A DNA stretch of 64,000 nt from Fasciolopsis buskii (taxonomy: Eukaryota; Platyhelminthes; Trematoda; Plagiorchiida; Fasciolidae), in assembly GCA_008360955.1 (NCBI GenBank), contig LUCM01002499.1, forward strand, positions 204,228 through 268,227, written 5' to 3'. The notes beneath the pieces were generated by a model. That model was not told the DNA's origin and ran no database searches. It saw only the letters and a program-made list of their open reading frames with translations. Shown one piece after another: positions 36,787-52,001 of this stretch. Within the stretch, counting starts at the first letter, position 1; every line of letters starts with the position of its first letter. Made by a program: the position numbers and the translations under genes.

Positions 36787-37780
36787 TCACGACGGGGTAA
36801 ATCTGGACGGAAAGATAGTGTCTGAGCTTTGGTCTCCAATGCCTACGTTCATGTGTGTGTTCGAATGGGTCTTTAGCCATGCATTTACGGCATTCCACTC
36901 TTCCATCATCAGCTTGGTTTGTTCTGTAGTTGTACTCAGTGAAGTTGGGTTAAACGAGGTTAGTCCGAGAGATGAACCGAAGCTGGTCAACCTTCCATCC
37001 GTCTGTCCCATTTGCCATAGTCTGTTTGCCATGACTATGGCTGATTTTGCCGTGAGCATGTCAGCTGTTGACATTGTCATTGCTTTCGTCACTTCGGGGT
37101 CAGAGACAGAGTTTGAACCTTGATAGTTGCCACACATAGCACGAAAACAGTAATTGAAATAGGCGTTCAGGTCAAAGCCCATTTTACCGTCAGAATTAGC
37201 ACCGTCAGAAATCTGATCTGGGATATGATGCGTATTGTTAATGGTCTGATCCTGCCATGTCGGGTAGCTGGAAAGTGGTGCCTCATCGTTAGCGCATAAA
37301 ACTGAATTCACTGAACCTGTTTGGATCAGTGGATTAGTGTTACCCCTGCAAAAGAGTCTCTTCGTATCTGAGGTGATGCTGGTATCCGGGAGATGAATGG
37401 GAACATTTGATATGAGGGTTTGGCATGAACCAAGTGACCCGTTCGACCCCACTTTGCTGGCGTCTCGGACGGGAAGGGGAGATTTGGTTGCCAGTTTAAA
37501 CTGTCCGGCCACGGGAAGGATAGGTGGACTGAGTGAGCCAGGATCACCAGGACTTTTGGCGGAATTTGAAAGACCCCCTGCTTGTGTCGAGCCCGAAGTT
37601 GTTTCATTATCTGGACCCGATTGTAACCGGGCCATTGCTTTCATGCTCTCCATGATTGACTGAGTAGCTGGATGATATGCCCAGTAGGAATTCGTTTGGA
37701 GAATTCGTTGAACTGCGACAAAATTGCCAGCTTCTGCAAGTAGCTCAAAACCGACTGCGGTCTGGCGTTTCCATTTAGTT
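36787..37780 (-). CDS. BARHL: BarH-like homeobox gene, exon 3 (homeodomain end, Bar extension, long tail)
   Basis: The exon follows a clear acceptor (TTTTTTCATCCACACAG, AG at 37782-37781). Its first base completes Arg53 of the homeodomain begun in exon 2. It then reads TKWKRQT, the last seven homeodomain residues, and AVGFELLAEAGNFVAVQRI, the extension that is diagnostic of BarH/BARHL proteins in animals. The frame runs on to a stop at 36787-36789 and adds 330 residues. After the Bar extension the tail of roughly 300 residues is mostly polar and Ser/Thr/Asn/Gly rich, with conserved-looking aromatic islands ('FNYCFRAMCGNY', 'WNAVNAWLKTH'). Vertebrate BARHL proteins, as I remember them, have much shorter tails. 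The downstream Gypsy relic is unrelated. The product should be a nuclear DNA-binding protein acting in neural or sensory specification; that role is inferred from the family. Confidence 0.88.
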
Positions 37781-40782
<3,002 letters not shown>

Positions 40783-43700
40783 CTAAATACCTATAAGTAG
40801 CCATCTCTTCTGGTACTATATTAACAGTTTCTACGGCGATGTTATGAGATTTACTTTCGCCCCTTTGAACAGTTCCCGTGCAACTGAAATAATAAAACTC
40901 GCCGTAGTCTCATTGTTAACATTAAGTACGAGAAAAATACCATCCAGAATTTTGTTAGATGATGTTCATGCAGCATTCTACAAATGAACCCATTGCTGAG
41001 TAAGGGAAATTCAGTTGCTTGATGAAGTTTAAGCATGGTCTACACGACTTTATGGTTGGTCTTTGTCTTTCAAGGGATAGTGAAATAAAAACTGATTCAT
41101 TGCACTGGAGTATATTTCACTTGAAAGCTCCGAAGACTGCTGCTTAAGTATATCTAAATTTTCTCGAAACACATCACCCTAAAGTAAATTCCGGATCACA
41201 TATCTGTCTCAATGATCTCTACCGTGGGAGATGTACAGTTTTGAAATATTCTAAATACAGTACCTGATACTTGTGATTTTGGTTTATTCCCCTCTCCTCC
41301 AAACACCAATCAGTTTCGTTTGAAATCTGCAGAACTTTATTGCTGGGAATGAGACTCAAAACCGACGTCAGGAATGGATTCACACGGGCCAGTCATAGCA
41401 TGCAACTATCAAAACCAACATTCTGATTTCTGTCTAACAGCCAGTGTTATCGTGGCGTAGGAAAAAATGCCAGACTGGTTCTAGCACTACTACTGGTAAC
41501 TGCAGTAGTGGTGGCGGCAGTAGCAGTTGCAGTAGAAGTTTTCCGCTCGTTATTGAACCTTTTCTTGTTGCTTCTCATCTGTGTATGACAACACTTTGCA
41601 GTGGACTTCTTCTGACATTGTAGTTTCTTCTTTGTGGTGTCTTCCCTTCTGAAGAAAACATTAAGATTTTAATTATACTTCCCTAACTTATTTTCAAAAG
41701 TTTGATCGGTTTCTTGCAGTGGGTCATAGATAAGGTCTTCAATAAGATACTGCTTTTCTTTTGTGTGCAGTGATCCCATCCAAATCAAGCTGATTTATTA
41801 CGCCTTGAAACAAACCCCCTTCCATTACGCTACAATAAGAACCTTTAGACTAAAGCAGGAATGAATATATGCCTTGGCTAACATTAGTCAATTTTTATAC
41901 CCGTTGTTGCCCTGATGAATGTCAAGGAATGCTCGTCACAAGAACCACAGTTCAGGGGAGAAACATCGGTAATGGTCAGTCCACCCGACGACACCGGAAT
42001 TTGCTGCCGGTAGCTTTCAACCACCAGCACATCAGGAATCCACGAGACCAAAGTCGTGTTTTTAGCAAATTGTTTTTTTATGTCTCGAAAAATCAGAAAT
42101 GAATTCCAGTTACATGCACCTGTTTGAGTTTAATGAAGCCTTCTTGGACTGTCCTGAGAAATGAAGTGTAGGCTGATCAATCGTTTAAATTAGGGAAGAT
42201 TCATAGCTAAGCAACACAGACCGTACGGCTGACAAGAGTGTTGTCCGAAATAGGCACATTCTACTCTCGTGATTTTGATGTCTTTAGCATTTCTTTTCAT
42301 AGGTATATTTTGTCCTTTTTTCCTGTGTGCAGTGGTGATTTCCGATATTCGGTCGACTGAGCTACTGAGGCTACACTTATCCCTGCAAGCTCTCCTATGA
42401 CTTGGTACATGCAGAGGATTTTGCTGGCCAAGCTAGAAGGATTTTTATGTATTTATCTAGAACTTTCTTTTTGTACTGCTTCTTTTCAAAACAGTTCCTT
42501 AATCACTTGTACCTACTCACCTGAAAGTCTTGATGCTGATTCCCGGGTGGTTGGGGAAAATTTTCAAATTTCTTGTTTCAGCGCACTACATAATGAGTAT
42601 CTTGTATTTGTCCTTGATTCTACTGCTCATACGGTTCTTACCGACCAGGTTTACAAACAATTGTAGATTTGGAGCCGGCAAGGGTAGTTAATGTTGCTTC
42701 GGCTTATTCTTGACCCTGATCAGCGATCAACACAAATGCGACGACAATGCACTGATTAGGTCAATCGATAAGCTGAGCCAAAAGGCTGTCTGAGAAAGTA
42801 AATTGATGCGTATGGGACACATTAACCAACAGACTAATCGATCAGTGGACGCTGGCCATGGAAGGCCAATGTAAGCCATTTGATTTTATCTAATAAATGA
42901 ATGCTTGTGCCAGATCAGTGTGATTTTTCTCACTAGGGTTAATGGGAACGAGCGATGGCTACCGAGTGGTAGAATGGGTTGGAGATATACGGGACGAAAA
43001 AGATCTGACTTCTTCTTCTTCCGTTTTCTCAGTTTTAAAACGGAGTCCAAAGTGACCGTGTTTAAGCGAACGTCAGATCTTTCTAATATCAAAATGAAAA
43101 ATTTCGTTCACGATATCACCAGAACTCAGAAGGCGTTAGCTCTAAACGATAAATTATGGGCGTTCTCGTCAATCTGAGCTCAGTTTAGCTGCTGGATAAT
43201 GTCAGTTTTTCCGTTTTCGCCTTTGTCCTCGAGGCTAACTGCAGGCTGTCCAGTATCTTATTTTCAGATGCACCTGTATTCGTATTCTCGGTACAGATTC
43301 CGATGTCTGAATTCGAGGTTCACTTCACAGCTGAACTTCATACTAGACCATATGGGACTGATGTACCAAATCTGAAATCAGTACTAACCTGTGTCGAAAT
43401 CCATTGAATTACCCCCTATAGAACCAATATGGGAACGTTTACAACTGCACTAATGAGTTGAAATTCATCCTCAACTTTGATAACCGAATTGTGAATAGCT
43501 TCACCAAAGGAGCAGTCGGACTGATTGCAGATGAGGTAATTCCACACCAAACCCGTCTTGTCATTTAAGTCTATTGGCGAGGTTCGACGAAACTGAATGC
43601 AAATGGATGTACAGGGCGTAGTGCTTTTTGTGGTGGGAATATGCTTTTTATCAGCTAAAATAATTCCAATAATTCCAATGCACGTACTATTAGCCGAAAA

Positions 43701-46700
43701 GCGAGAACTGATTTTGGCAATTTTCATCTCCAACCCAAAAGGGGATTTGACCAGATAGCCAACTTATCAAGCAGGTAACTTATTACGTGTGATATGGAGT
43801 CCAAGTTATCCGACAGCAACACGCATACCGCAGACTGTTTTGACTTCACCCGATCTTTCCGAACGAGTGACCACCCCCACCCCCCTATCGCCGATTAATT
43901 GTATTGCACGGATCACATGCGTACTGGTGTCAAATTTGTTTCCATAACCTACGCTGTGTTGGGTCCACAAAAACCAAAAATAAGATATGCGCCGTTCAAA
44001 TTTACGGATGTGCTTCCAGTTGAGGGCATCTGCGGTTAATTCGAACATACCTACGACCATCCCGCTGAGCAAAGGTAGACATAATGAACGGATTGTAACT
44101 CAGTCCATCAAATTAAATTACTCTTCAACTTTTCTCTATCATTATCTCGGGTAATACTGCTGTTTTGGATAATGCGGCTGCAACTGGTTCCTTAATGCAA
44201 ATCCAATGCGGTGTAATGACCAAAAACGATAACACTCACCGCGACCAGGTAACTATAGGCAAGTTCCTTTTTATGTTGAAAATACTGCAAATGCTGACAT
44301 TACTGTTATTGCTAGTCTCGATATAGTAACGGTGATCCGGCCGGTTTATGACTGACTAAAAAATACCACAGAATTACAGTCGCAATTATCAGCTATGGAT
44401 AACTACTATTTTACTATCGAGAAAATATTGTTGAAATCGAACCATCGCTAATACTGTGGGCGACACAGTGTGGTAATTGCTAATAAACCGTTGTTACTAA
44501 TAATAAAATTACTGTAAAACCACACATTAATTTCATCCGTGCCCATCTAACTAGTAGGCAGTGTCCAGTAATATTCATTCCGAGTATATCAGTGCTGCAT
44601 GTCACTGATTACAATTGCTGGGCTTGAACCGATAAGTTTTCATTTCACTTTTGCTCACTTTCTATCAGTTCTCTTGAACTACCCCCCTCCTCCTAGACTC
44701 TAGCGCTGGTTCCTTGAGCGGTATAGTAACCGGACTAGAACAGCACTCTTATAAGCAGAATAAAGATACTACTAAGGCCACGACTTGACCAGTAGTGATA
44801 ATTCTACGAAACCCTAACTATTACTGCAACCTATATAAAAAACGGTTTCATTTTACCATGATGACTACTACTGTCACCGGTAATAATTAATCTGCCGAAG
44901 CTCTGTACCTGATTTTCGTCATTGATGTTTTTCGCGCGCTTGCTAAAGTAGAAATCTAACATTGACTTTGAGTGACAACCTTCACGTTTTATTATGACTA
45001 TACATCTATATTGAAATGTTACTTTAAACGTGATTTAGAATTCTCTGCTTAAATGATTCGAAAAACTTATTGTGTCTTCGCAACCGGAGGTCCGCGTCAG
45101 CTAGTCGAAAATTTCATTCCAGTAAGTGAAATGACTGATTCCCAGTTTTTGTTTTAATAACATTGGTACTAGCATTAACTCGTGAAGCCTGAACACCGGA
45201 AATTATGGGTTGCTATTACAGTTAATCCTAAGGTTCGGTACCGTTGTGATTTCTCCAGGTTATTCAGTCCCGCCAAAATAATACAAATTTCTAGTTGATA
45301 TTTCGTACATTTCACATTTTTTTCGGTCCTCTTTCGGGTACGACTGTTTAAAATAACCAATTCGATTTCAACATACACTGACAAGAGGGCAGTTAATCTG
45401 AAAAAGTACAAAACATGAGCTTAGTTCAAAGGCATTTCAGAAGAATCTCATCGGGAAGCTTCCGGGTAGATAATTGTTCGTTTTGTGCGGTGAGTTCAGG
45501 CAGAAGGAACCGTTAAAAATATTCGTTAGGAAAAGACCTTTGCGGGTGATCATGAACATCCGTCAGCGGCGCAAAATCGGACAATGTTATAGTGGGTTTT
45601 GAGTGATCGCCGAGATATTTTTTTAACTATTTACCCGAGGAATATGATTTCCAAAAGTTATTCACCATCCCGTTTTGAATTACACTCGACTGAAATTTTT
45701 GTTCCCAAACTAGTCCATATCCTCCGTAGTATTTCAGTTAGGATAATCGCTGGCTATGATCAAGCGGTCAAAACCTTAGCTTTTTCACATGAATTTTTGG
45801 AGGTTGACAAAGGAGTTAAGTCCTTGCCGGTCACTCTTCGTCGTGGAGACAATGTGGAATTTGTAGAAAATTAAAAAAAATAAGTCATCAGTCTCGTTCA
45901 TGAATTCAAAAGACAGGCAAATGACCACAAATCGAATTCAAATTTATGTAGCTGTTATGTGGAACAAATTGGAGATTTGATGAAGAGGGAGCAGGTTATC
46001 TAATCGGTTACGCATCTCGTTGCTTGAATATGGCTCATCTGATGAGTAAAATAATAGTTTCTTCCATTGTTTGTCTGAATGTAATCACCAGCGTGAACGT
46101 ATTGAATAAACACATTTCACGATATCAACAGTTCATTCCATTTCTGTGCCCCAAATGAGACAAAGGAAAGTGCTGTTTCTCTCTGGATCAAGTGGTAGCA
46201 TGTTCGTCATAAACAATCTCCTCAGTTGATTCCGCATATGATATCCAGAAAAAGCACAGACAACTTAAGTTCAGTAAGGACGGAAGTAAATCAGTTACTT
46301 ATGGAATTAAACACGTAATCTTAACTCCGTTCACATCAGTTTGATAACGATGACTCCGTTCCCATAGATGATCAATTACCAAGCGAATATCGGTACTATT
46401 TGCTACTCTGCTACACATTCTATTTAAGTGAACATTAGAAGTTGATTCGGTCTGATTCTTTCGATTTTGTTCCCCCGGCTGATTGACGTCATCGAGGTTT
46501 GAGCTCTCACCACGCGGATCTATCTAAACAGCTAAAACTGTTTTCGTATCCCTTTGCGCAGTTCCATTGTACGTAAAGACTCTTTAACTTTAGTCGTTCG
46601 TTGCCTCGTATGCCTTTTGATTTGCTAGTTTAACGGCCAGCAGTTACGCATTGTTGAAGAGTGTATTAACAAAAATTTCCATCCATTCTGCTTGCTCTAA

Positions 46701-48115
46701 AGTGAAATGACAAACAGAAAGCCCATTTTTTAAATATTCGGGCAATGGGAAACAAATGTTTTCAGCCGAATGAAAATTGAAACTGAAAGTATAATTTGGA
46801 CTAATAGGATCTAAATGCCCACGGAAACCTGATAAAATGCACTGAATGTGTTTGTGGAAGAATGTTTCGGGGTAAATGGACTCTCATACTGAGTTTCGTG
46901 GAACAGATCAAATAAGAGAAGACAGGGAATTCTTGACTCTGTCGTTTTTCGAGAGCTACTTATCAAACAGGTACCTTATTCCTAAACGCCATCAACAACA
47001 CCTGAGTTAACATTCCGTGAGTAATATTTACCCGTTCTGCTCGAGGGAATCAAAGTTCCGTCCAGATCGATTTCACTTCCAGTAACTCTGAATAACAAAA
47101 TTATTCCTTTGCCACATAGACCTCGCACTCATGAACCCTAATGGAACTAAAGGATCTGACCAACTTGTAGGAACCTGTTTTTTCACCCAATCTTAATCTT
47201 CTGAAAAACCTTGAAATTTCTTGGAAAACAAATCTTCCCATTAGACTGCCTTAATTCTCCTAGATTAGTCTTAATCTGTCAGTCGTACCAGCTGGTCATA
47301 CGAGGAAGAGGTGTCAAAAGCGAAGCTTCGTGGTGTTTTAGAAATAAGATCAGCAGAAGATCATGGCAAGCTTTATGCATGAAGCCAGCAATTAAAATCC
47401 TTAGTTATTCTTTTGCTCAAGTTTCTACCATAGATTTCGTTTCTTTTTTCACTGACTGATAAAAACACCCTAAAACACTAGTTACTTAGTTAGTCATGTT
47501 CATTTTATGACTGGGCCTTGGCTCGATCTCTTTTAAACCAATTTAGTTATTATTCAACGCATCTGACCATGATTACCTTTTGCTTGCAATAATTTTTGCT
47601 GAGATATGTCCTGGGGTCCGAATAAGCGTCTTAGTAACTTCTCTTAATATCTCTTTTTGATTAAGTTTTCCTTTTAACCGATTGTTCCTAATCGCTTCAC
47701 AGATGGGTCTTAAATGGATTCATATAATAAAAGACACCTTCCCGTGTTTTCAGTTAGGTTTCATGGAACGTTCTGGTTCGAATCAAACATTTATGACTAC
47801 AATCGGGATGAACGGTAATTAATCCGTGCACCTGTTTCCGGCGTACAGGTGTTTCCATCATCCCACTCACACCTCTTGTTGAATTTGCTAGAACTCATTT
47901 CCGACAACTCTTTCCTTCAAGGCTCAAAAATATTTTGACAGTTCGGTTCAAACCCAATATTGTTCACATTAGGCACTCTGTTCTTCATCCTATCTGCGAG
48001 AAACAAAAAAACGGCCGATTTGTTACAAATCAACCCACAAAAATCTGTACCTCTCAACTATATTCGTGTGTTTGAAATCATTTCATCGAGCAATCGTAAT
48101 AGTTAAGGGGACAAC

Positions 48116-48432
48116 ATGGAGAACCGGGGCCCAGAATTAACTGATTTAATCGAACACGATAACACAAGGTTTATTTGGATTCATTCCCTTACAGAGATGC
48201 TTTCCGGCGGAACTACACCGGTTCAGCTAGCGGACCACATCAATCGGTTCGGGTGTTTAGTGAATTGGGTAATTTTGAAGTGGACCGTATTGCTTTATCA
48301 GTGTTAAACTATCTAATGAAGAACATGAGAACACCTAGTTTGCACCCGTTTCGATCTCGTCGAAATAGCGATAATCATTGTGATCACCATCATCAGCTGG
48401 GCATATCCAGCAGGTGCATCGGAGGCAAGTGA
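48116..48432 (+). other. Candidate antisense exon(s) with a possible 26-bp intron
   Basis: ATG at 48116 opens a frame that could splice at AAG/GTTTAT (48169) to CTTACAG/A (48194), removing 26 bp. The frame would then read 'RDAFRRNYTGSASG' and 'VFSELGNFEVDRIALSVLNY' and run on to a stop at 48432. The second part looks protein-like, with amphipathic spacing and little low complexity. It resembles no family I can name, and no phase-matched join to the exon at 48944 was found. Very small introns are known in flatworms, but chance is a real alternative. Confidence 0.2.
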
Positions 48433-48617
48433 TACGTAGTTAAAGATCAAAGTTTCGAAGTTACTCGAGTTGGAGCTCAACGATCTATCGAACATCAGCG
48501 CCACATGACACAAGACCTTTATCTGCCACTGGGTTCCTGCTTGCTCACAGGCTACTGATCATCCAAAGATCAACTTCTGTATGATGGATACTACTGCTAA
48601 GACCACTGCTTTCACTG

Positions 48618-48673
<56 letters not shown>
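48618..48673. repeat. (ACT)n trinucleotide microsatellite
   Basis: A run of about 18 pure ACT units, within intron 1 of the homeobox gene. In the minus-strand frame it would give poly-Val, which is not coding. Confidence 0.95.
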
Positions 48674-48943
48674 GTTCCTACCACTGCTTCTACGTCAAAG
48701 GAGATACACTCAAAACCAAGTGTAACCGTATTCCAAAGTGAAATGTACTTTTTGTAATGGCTGGCTAGGATCAAACTTAGCATCTAGCAACCACACTGCA
48801 ACCAAGATTTTTATCATTTATCCAGGCAATAGCTATGAATCGAGGAAAACCTTTGCTGCATCAGAAACCAACACAGGATTATCAAATCGCCTTATTTGAG
48901 ATCGAACGATATGTCATTTGTCGTTCTGTGGTTTGTTGCTTAG

Positions 48944-49111
48944 GGATACTTTGACGAAAAGTTCCGAAAGGAATTGAACCAACAGAATCCCATAATTATC
49001 AATTATCAAAATATGAAGAAGAATTATTTGCCCTGCTTATTGGGCGAGCCAGTAAAACCAGTAGAGATGAAAGATATACAGACATTTTCAGTAACTTATT
49101 CGAAGGCAAAA
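48944..49111 (+). CDS. Candidate internal exon of an unrecognised gene, antisense in intron 1
   Basis: A good acceptor (GTTTGTTGCTTAG ending at 48943) and a consensus donor (AAA/GTAAGT at 49112) enclose 168 bp, exactly 56 codons, open and phase 0 at both ends. The translation begins GYFDEKFRKELNQQNPIIIN, contains NYLPCLLGEPVKPVEMKD and ends TYSKAK. It is hydrophilic, balanced and free of low complexity. I do not recognise the family; a PAZ-domain match was considered and was not convincing. The next phase-compatible open stretch begins after TTCGTAG at 49794. If real, it is part of a plus-strand gene overlapping or nested in the homeobox gene. Confidence 0.4.
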
Positions 49112-49793
49112 GTAAGTGCATCTATCGGTGATTTACTAATAACTCGTTTGTCCTTTTATTATCACTGTTCTTTGGAATCCTGTTGTACGAGACCAGAAGG
49201 ATTCAAGAAATAACAATATTGGAATCCCATGCTATCTTTCACGTGACTTCCTATTGAGTACACTGCAATCGTTCAGAAAACTTTCGGGAACAATGCCTGT
49301 CGCTGGATGATGGAAACGAGGACTGGACTTGAACACACATACACACACATCCTGGCTATTCATTAGCAAGTACGTAAAACTGAGCAAATGGGTGGGAATA
49401 AAAGCCCTGAGGGTACATATGTAAACAGGAAATTAATGCAAACCCGTTAGCCTAGTGTAATCGCGTTCATAATTACGGTACCAACAATTCTCGGCAATTC
49501 AGAAATCACCCCCTCCTCTCTAGTGCATCAACTGTTTTCATCCAGAACACTGACAGTAAACAATGAACATTCATTGGTTTTCAAAAATGGTGTTTTTCTT
49601 ATCACAAGCTGATGATTTCCCTTCACTGTTGATCAACAGAGAATGGCTTTCAGATACGAGGCCATGATCAATACGCACGGCGACGACACCAAGCTCCGTA
49701 ATGTGAACTGTTTCGCAACAAGTCCCTGTCGCTGTTCTACTAACGTAGCCAAGATTTGGAGTAAATAAATAAAGTTTGTTGATTTATTCGTAG

Positions 49794-50090
49794 ATCATGA
49801 AATTTTTAAGGTGTGACACTGCTGCACATCGTTGCCTAATTTCATTTTCTGGTGGAATGCATGAACTCTTGGATGGCTCGTTCCCCATTGATACTAGTAC
49901 TGGTAGACGGAAAAAGAATTTTCTACTAGATAATTCAAGAAGTTACGTGAATTCACTTTACTTATCTTTTATAAGCTTGCAAGCTCTTGCTTATGAGACA
50001 CGTAGAGAAATCCAAGGATTTCGGGATTCTTCCGGTATTCTTCTACATTTTCAAAAATTCTGCCTGACTATGAACCATACTTCACTATAA
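49794..50090 (+). other. Candidate following exon, antisense
   Basis: Acceptor GATTTATTCGTAG is followed by a phase-0 open frame to a stop at 50090. It would continue the exon ending at 49111 with 'IMKFLRCDTAAHRC' and 'MHELLDGSFPIDTSTGRRK'. Possible donors are G/GTAGAC near 49904 and G/GTATTC near 50034. The alternative is a chance frame. No family is recognised. Confidence 0.2.
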
Positions 50091-50689
50091 TCAGCGTATT
50101 TTCAAGAAGTACAACACAAGACCACAATTTATTACCATGCATTTAATCCAATCTTTGTGGAAAGATGAGTTTTTGCGCCCATGCAATAATTTCCTCCAGG
50201 TTAAACAGGTGAATCCAAGTGGCAATCAAATTCGATCTGACGCGCATCGATATAGGGCAGATCTATCTATGGGTCCCCTTCAAGCTCAGTTACCATGTCT
50301 TTTCATCAGTGTTAAATGTTGGGTCACTTCACCGGCTTTCGAGCTCTTCACGGAGAGATCATATCGATTAAACATTAGTTGGCCTTCGACCGAATTCACC
50401 TGTTTACTACCAGGAAAAATTATCTGATAGGCCGTGGATATCGATTGCATTGTAGTTCCAAACTGTCGGCAATACCAATTTCTCAAGATTCCAACCTGAT
50501 AGAAAGTTGAATGCATAAAATTCGTCTTACTTTCATTACCTTCCTGATAATTCTCTGTGGTTTCGAGACCAGTTAGATTTACATGAATGACAAATCAAAA
50601 ACAGTTAAATGGGAATGATTATTTTATGCCTGTGTGTGCATGTTTGCGTGTGCATGGACAACCATTTGCAAAAAAGATGCTCAGGCTAG

Positions 50690-50870
50690 CAGTCCATAAT
50701 GAGTCTAATGTTGCTCAAATGTAGTAAGGCTGGGAGCACTTCTCGATCCTTGCAGGGCTCTTAATATGGTTCTATGCCACGCCAAGTTTCAGAGTCATGG
50801 GTGTCGATTTCAGCCCCTTCCCTCTTGCCCTCTAGTCCAATGGGTTTAACGGCTATGGTGCATTCATCTT
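50690..50870 (+). repeat. Dispersed repeat, family C copy 2
   Basis: ATATGGTTCTATGCCA and TTTCAGAGTCA (50764-50797) match the body of the SINE-like repeat at 10445-10480 in the same order and spacing. The tRNA-like head is not recognisable here, so this is a 5'-worn or truncated copy. Confidence 0.45.
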
Positions 50871-51595
50871 CTTTTGCATTCATGCACCAATAAAAGTAAG
50901 TCTGAAGTGTAAACAAATTCTTTCGACCACCACGTCATTTTCTACTTCAACTCGGAGTTGGTACAAAACTAATCGAGCATTCGATCTGATTTACCACTTG
51001 TCATCTTCAGTTTGACGAATGTATCAAAGTGGTTATTTTATCAGCACACTGCCATGGCGTACGTTCACCTAGGCAAATGTGTGCACTGCACGGCGAACCA
51101 GTGAGACGGATCGAATGTTGCAAAAGAACTACAATTTATCCGCAAATGTTCTAAATTGACTCGCAGCATCGTATAAGAGTCCAAGAGGGCCGAGCAACAA
51201 ACCTACCGTTAAAGTTCCTAAGATTTGGCATAGTTTATTTGACTGCCGTGTGGAGTTTCGTTGTACTTGGGCAATTCTGTTAATTTTTGTCCTTCCTATT
51301 CACCCACAAAAATTCTGCACATGGAAATCACATTTTCGTGCGCAACTGATTAGCAGAACAATAGACCGGATAATTTCATTTTATTTGGCTTTCTGATATG
51401 AAGTATTAGGGTATTAGTCAGTTGGGACACTCATGTCTACCATATTAGACCAAGTTAATAACTCATGCCTGAAAATCTGTAGAAAAAACTTAGCATAAGC
51501 ATCATCTGACTATTATCATGATTTGCGGGACTTAATGCAGTTGCGATATTATTATTATGATCAAAGATGAAATTCCCGGCGAGGAGCTCACTAAC

Positions 51596-52001
51596 CTGAC
51601 ACGTCAGATGCATCCTTGCAGGCGGGACCCACGGAAACTTGCGCAGTATTTGCACATCGAGGAGAATTTGCTCTGTCTTTTGCAATGACAGAACTGATAT
51701 ACTTTGCCCTTGTGGATATTGGTGATGTTTGTGTTGGTCGTTGTCCTGATGGTGGTGGCGGTGGTGCCGACGACTGCAGTGGTGACACGGGTAATGTGGA
51801 CGGTTCAGGACTACCTTCTGAATGTTGTTCATTTGGGGTATCAATTGCTTCGTGGAGCTGATTCAATTCAGGATTAGACAGTATATCATGTATCATGAAC
51901 GAGCGAAGCTGACAAATCGCTTGTAGAGACGAAAGCATGTAGGATGAGGGAAACAGTGTATTGCCATTAGTATTTTGTCTACGCTCTTGATTTGCATTCA
52001 T
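51596..52001 (-). CDS. BARHL: BarH-like homeobox gene, exon 1 (FIL/eh1 repressor motif)
   Basis: From the ATG at 52001-51999 the frame stays open for 135 codons to a consensus donor (GTGTCAG/GTTAGT), leaving one base that completes a Val codon with exon 2. Residues 34-43 read SFMIHDILSN, the FIL (eh1-like) motif that recruits Groucho co-repressors in BarH, Nk and related homeoproteins. The rest is Ser/Pro/Gln rich with a proline run (APPPPPSGQRP, about residues 79-89). The frame is also open upstream of this ATG through 'DFVSTR', and pyrimidine-rich AG sites lie just upstream, so an earlier start in another exon is possible. Assignment to the same gene rests on the motif, strand, order and exact phase match. 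Confidence 0.8.

Noticed and set aside
36716..37123. 135-codon plus-strand frame
   Set aside because: Antisense shadow of homeobox exon 3.
48559..48783. Poly-valine minus-strand protein
   Set aside because: Produced by the ACT microsatellite.
48944..49111. PAZ domain of an Argonaute or Dicer protein
   Set aside because: YF-K-F and NYLP spacing is suggestive, but the conserved LPCL/LPxELC core and flanking exons are absent. Left as an unknown exon.
48116..50427. WASH-complex strumpellin gene on the plus strand
   Set aside because: Isolated similarities (VFSELGNF..., CNNFL) occur in the wrong order for that protein, and the phases do not join.
51616..51861. 81-codon plus-strand frame
   Set aside because: Antisense shadow of homeobox exon 1.
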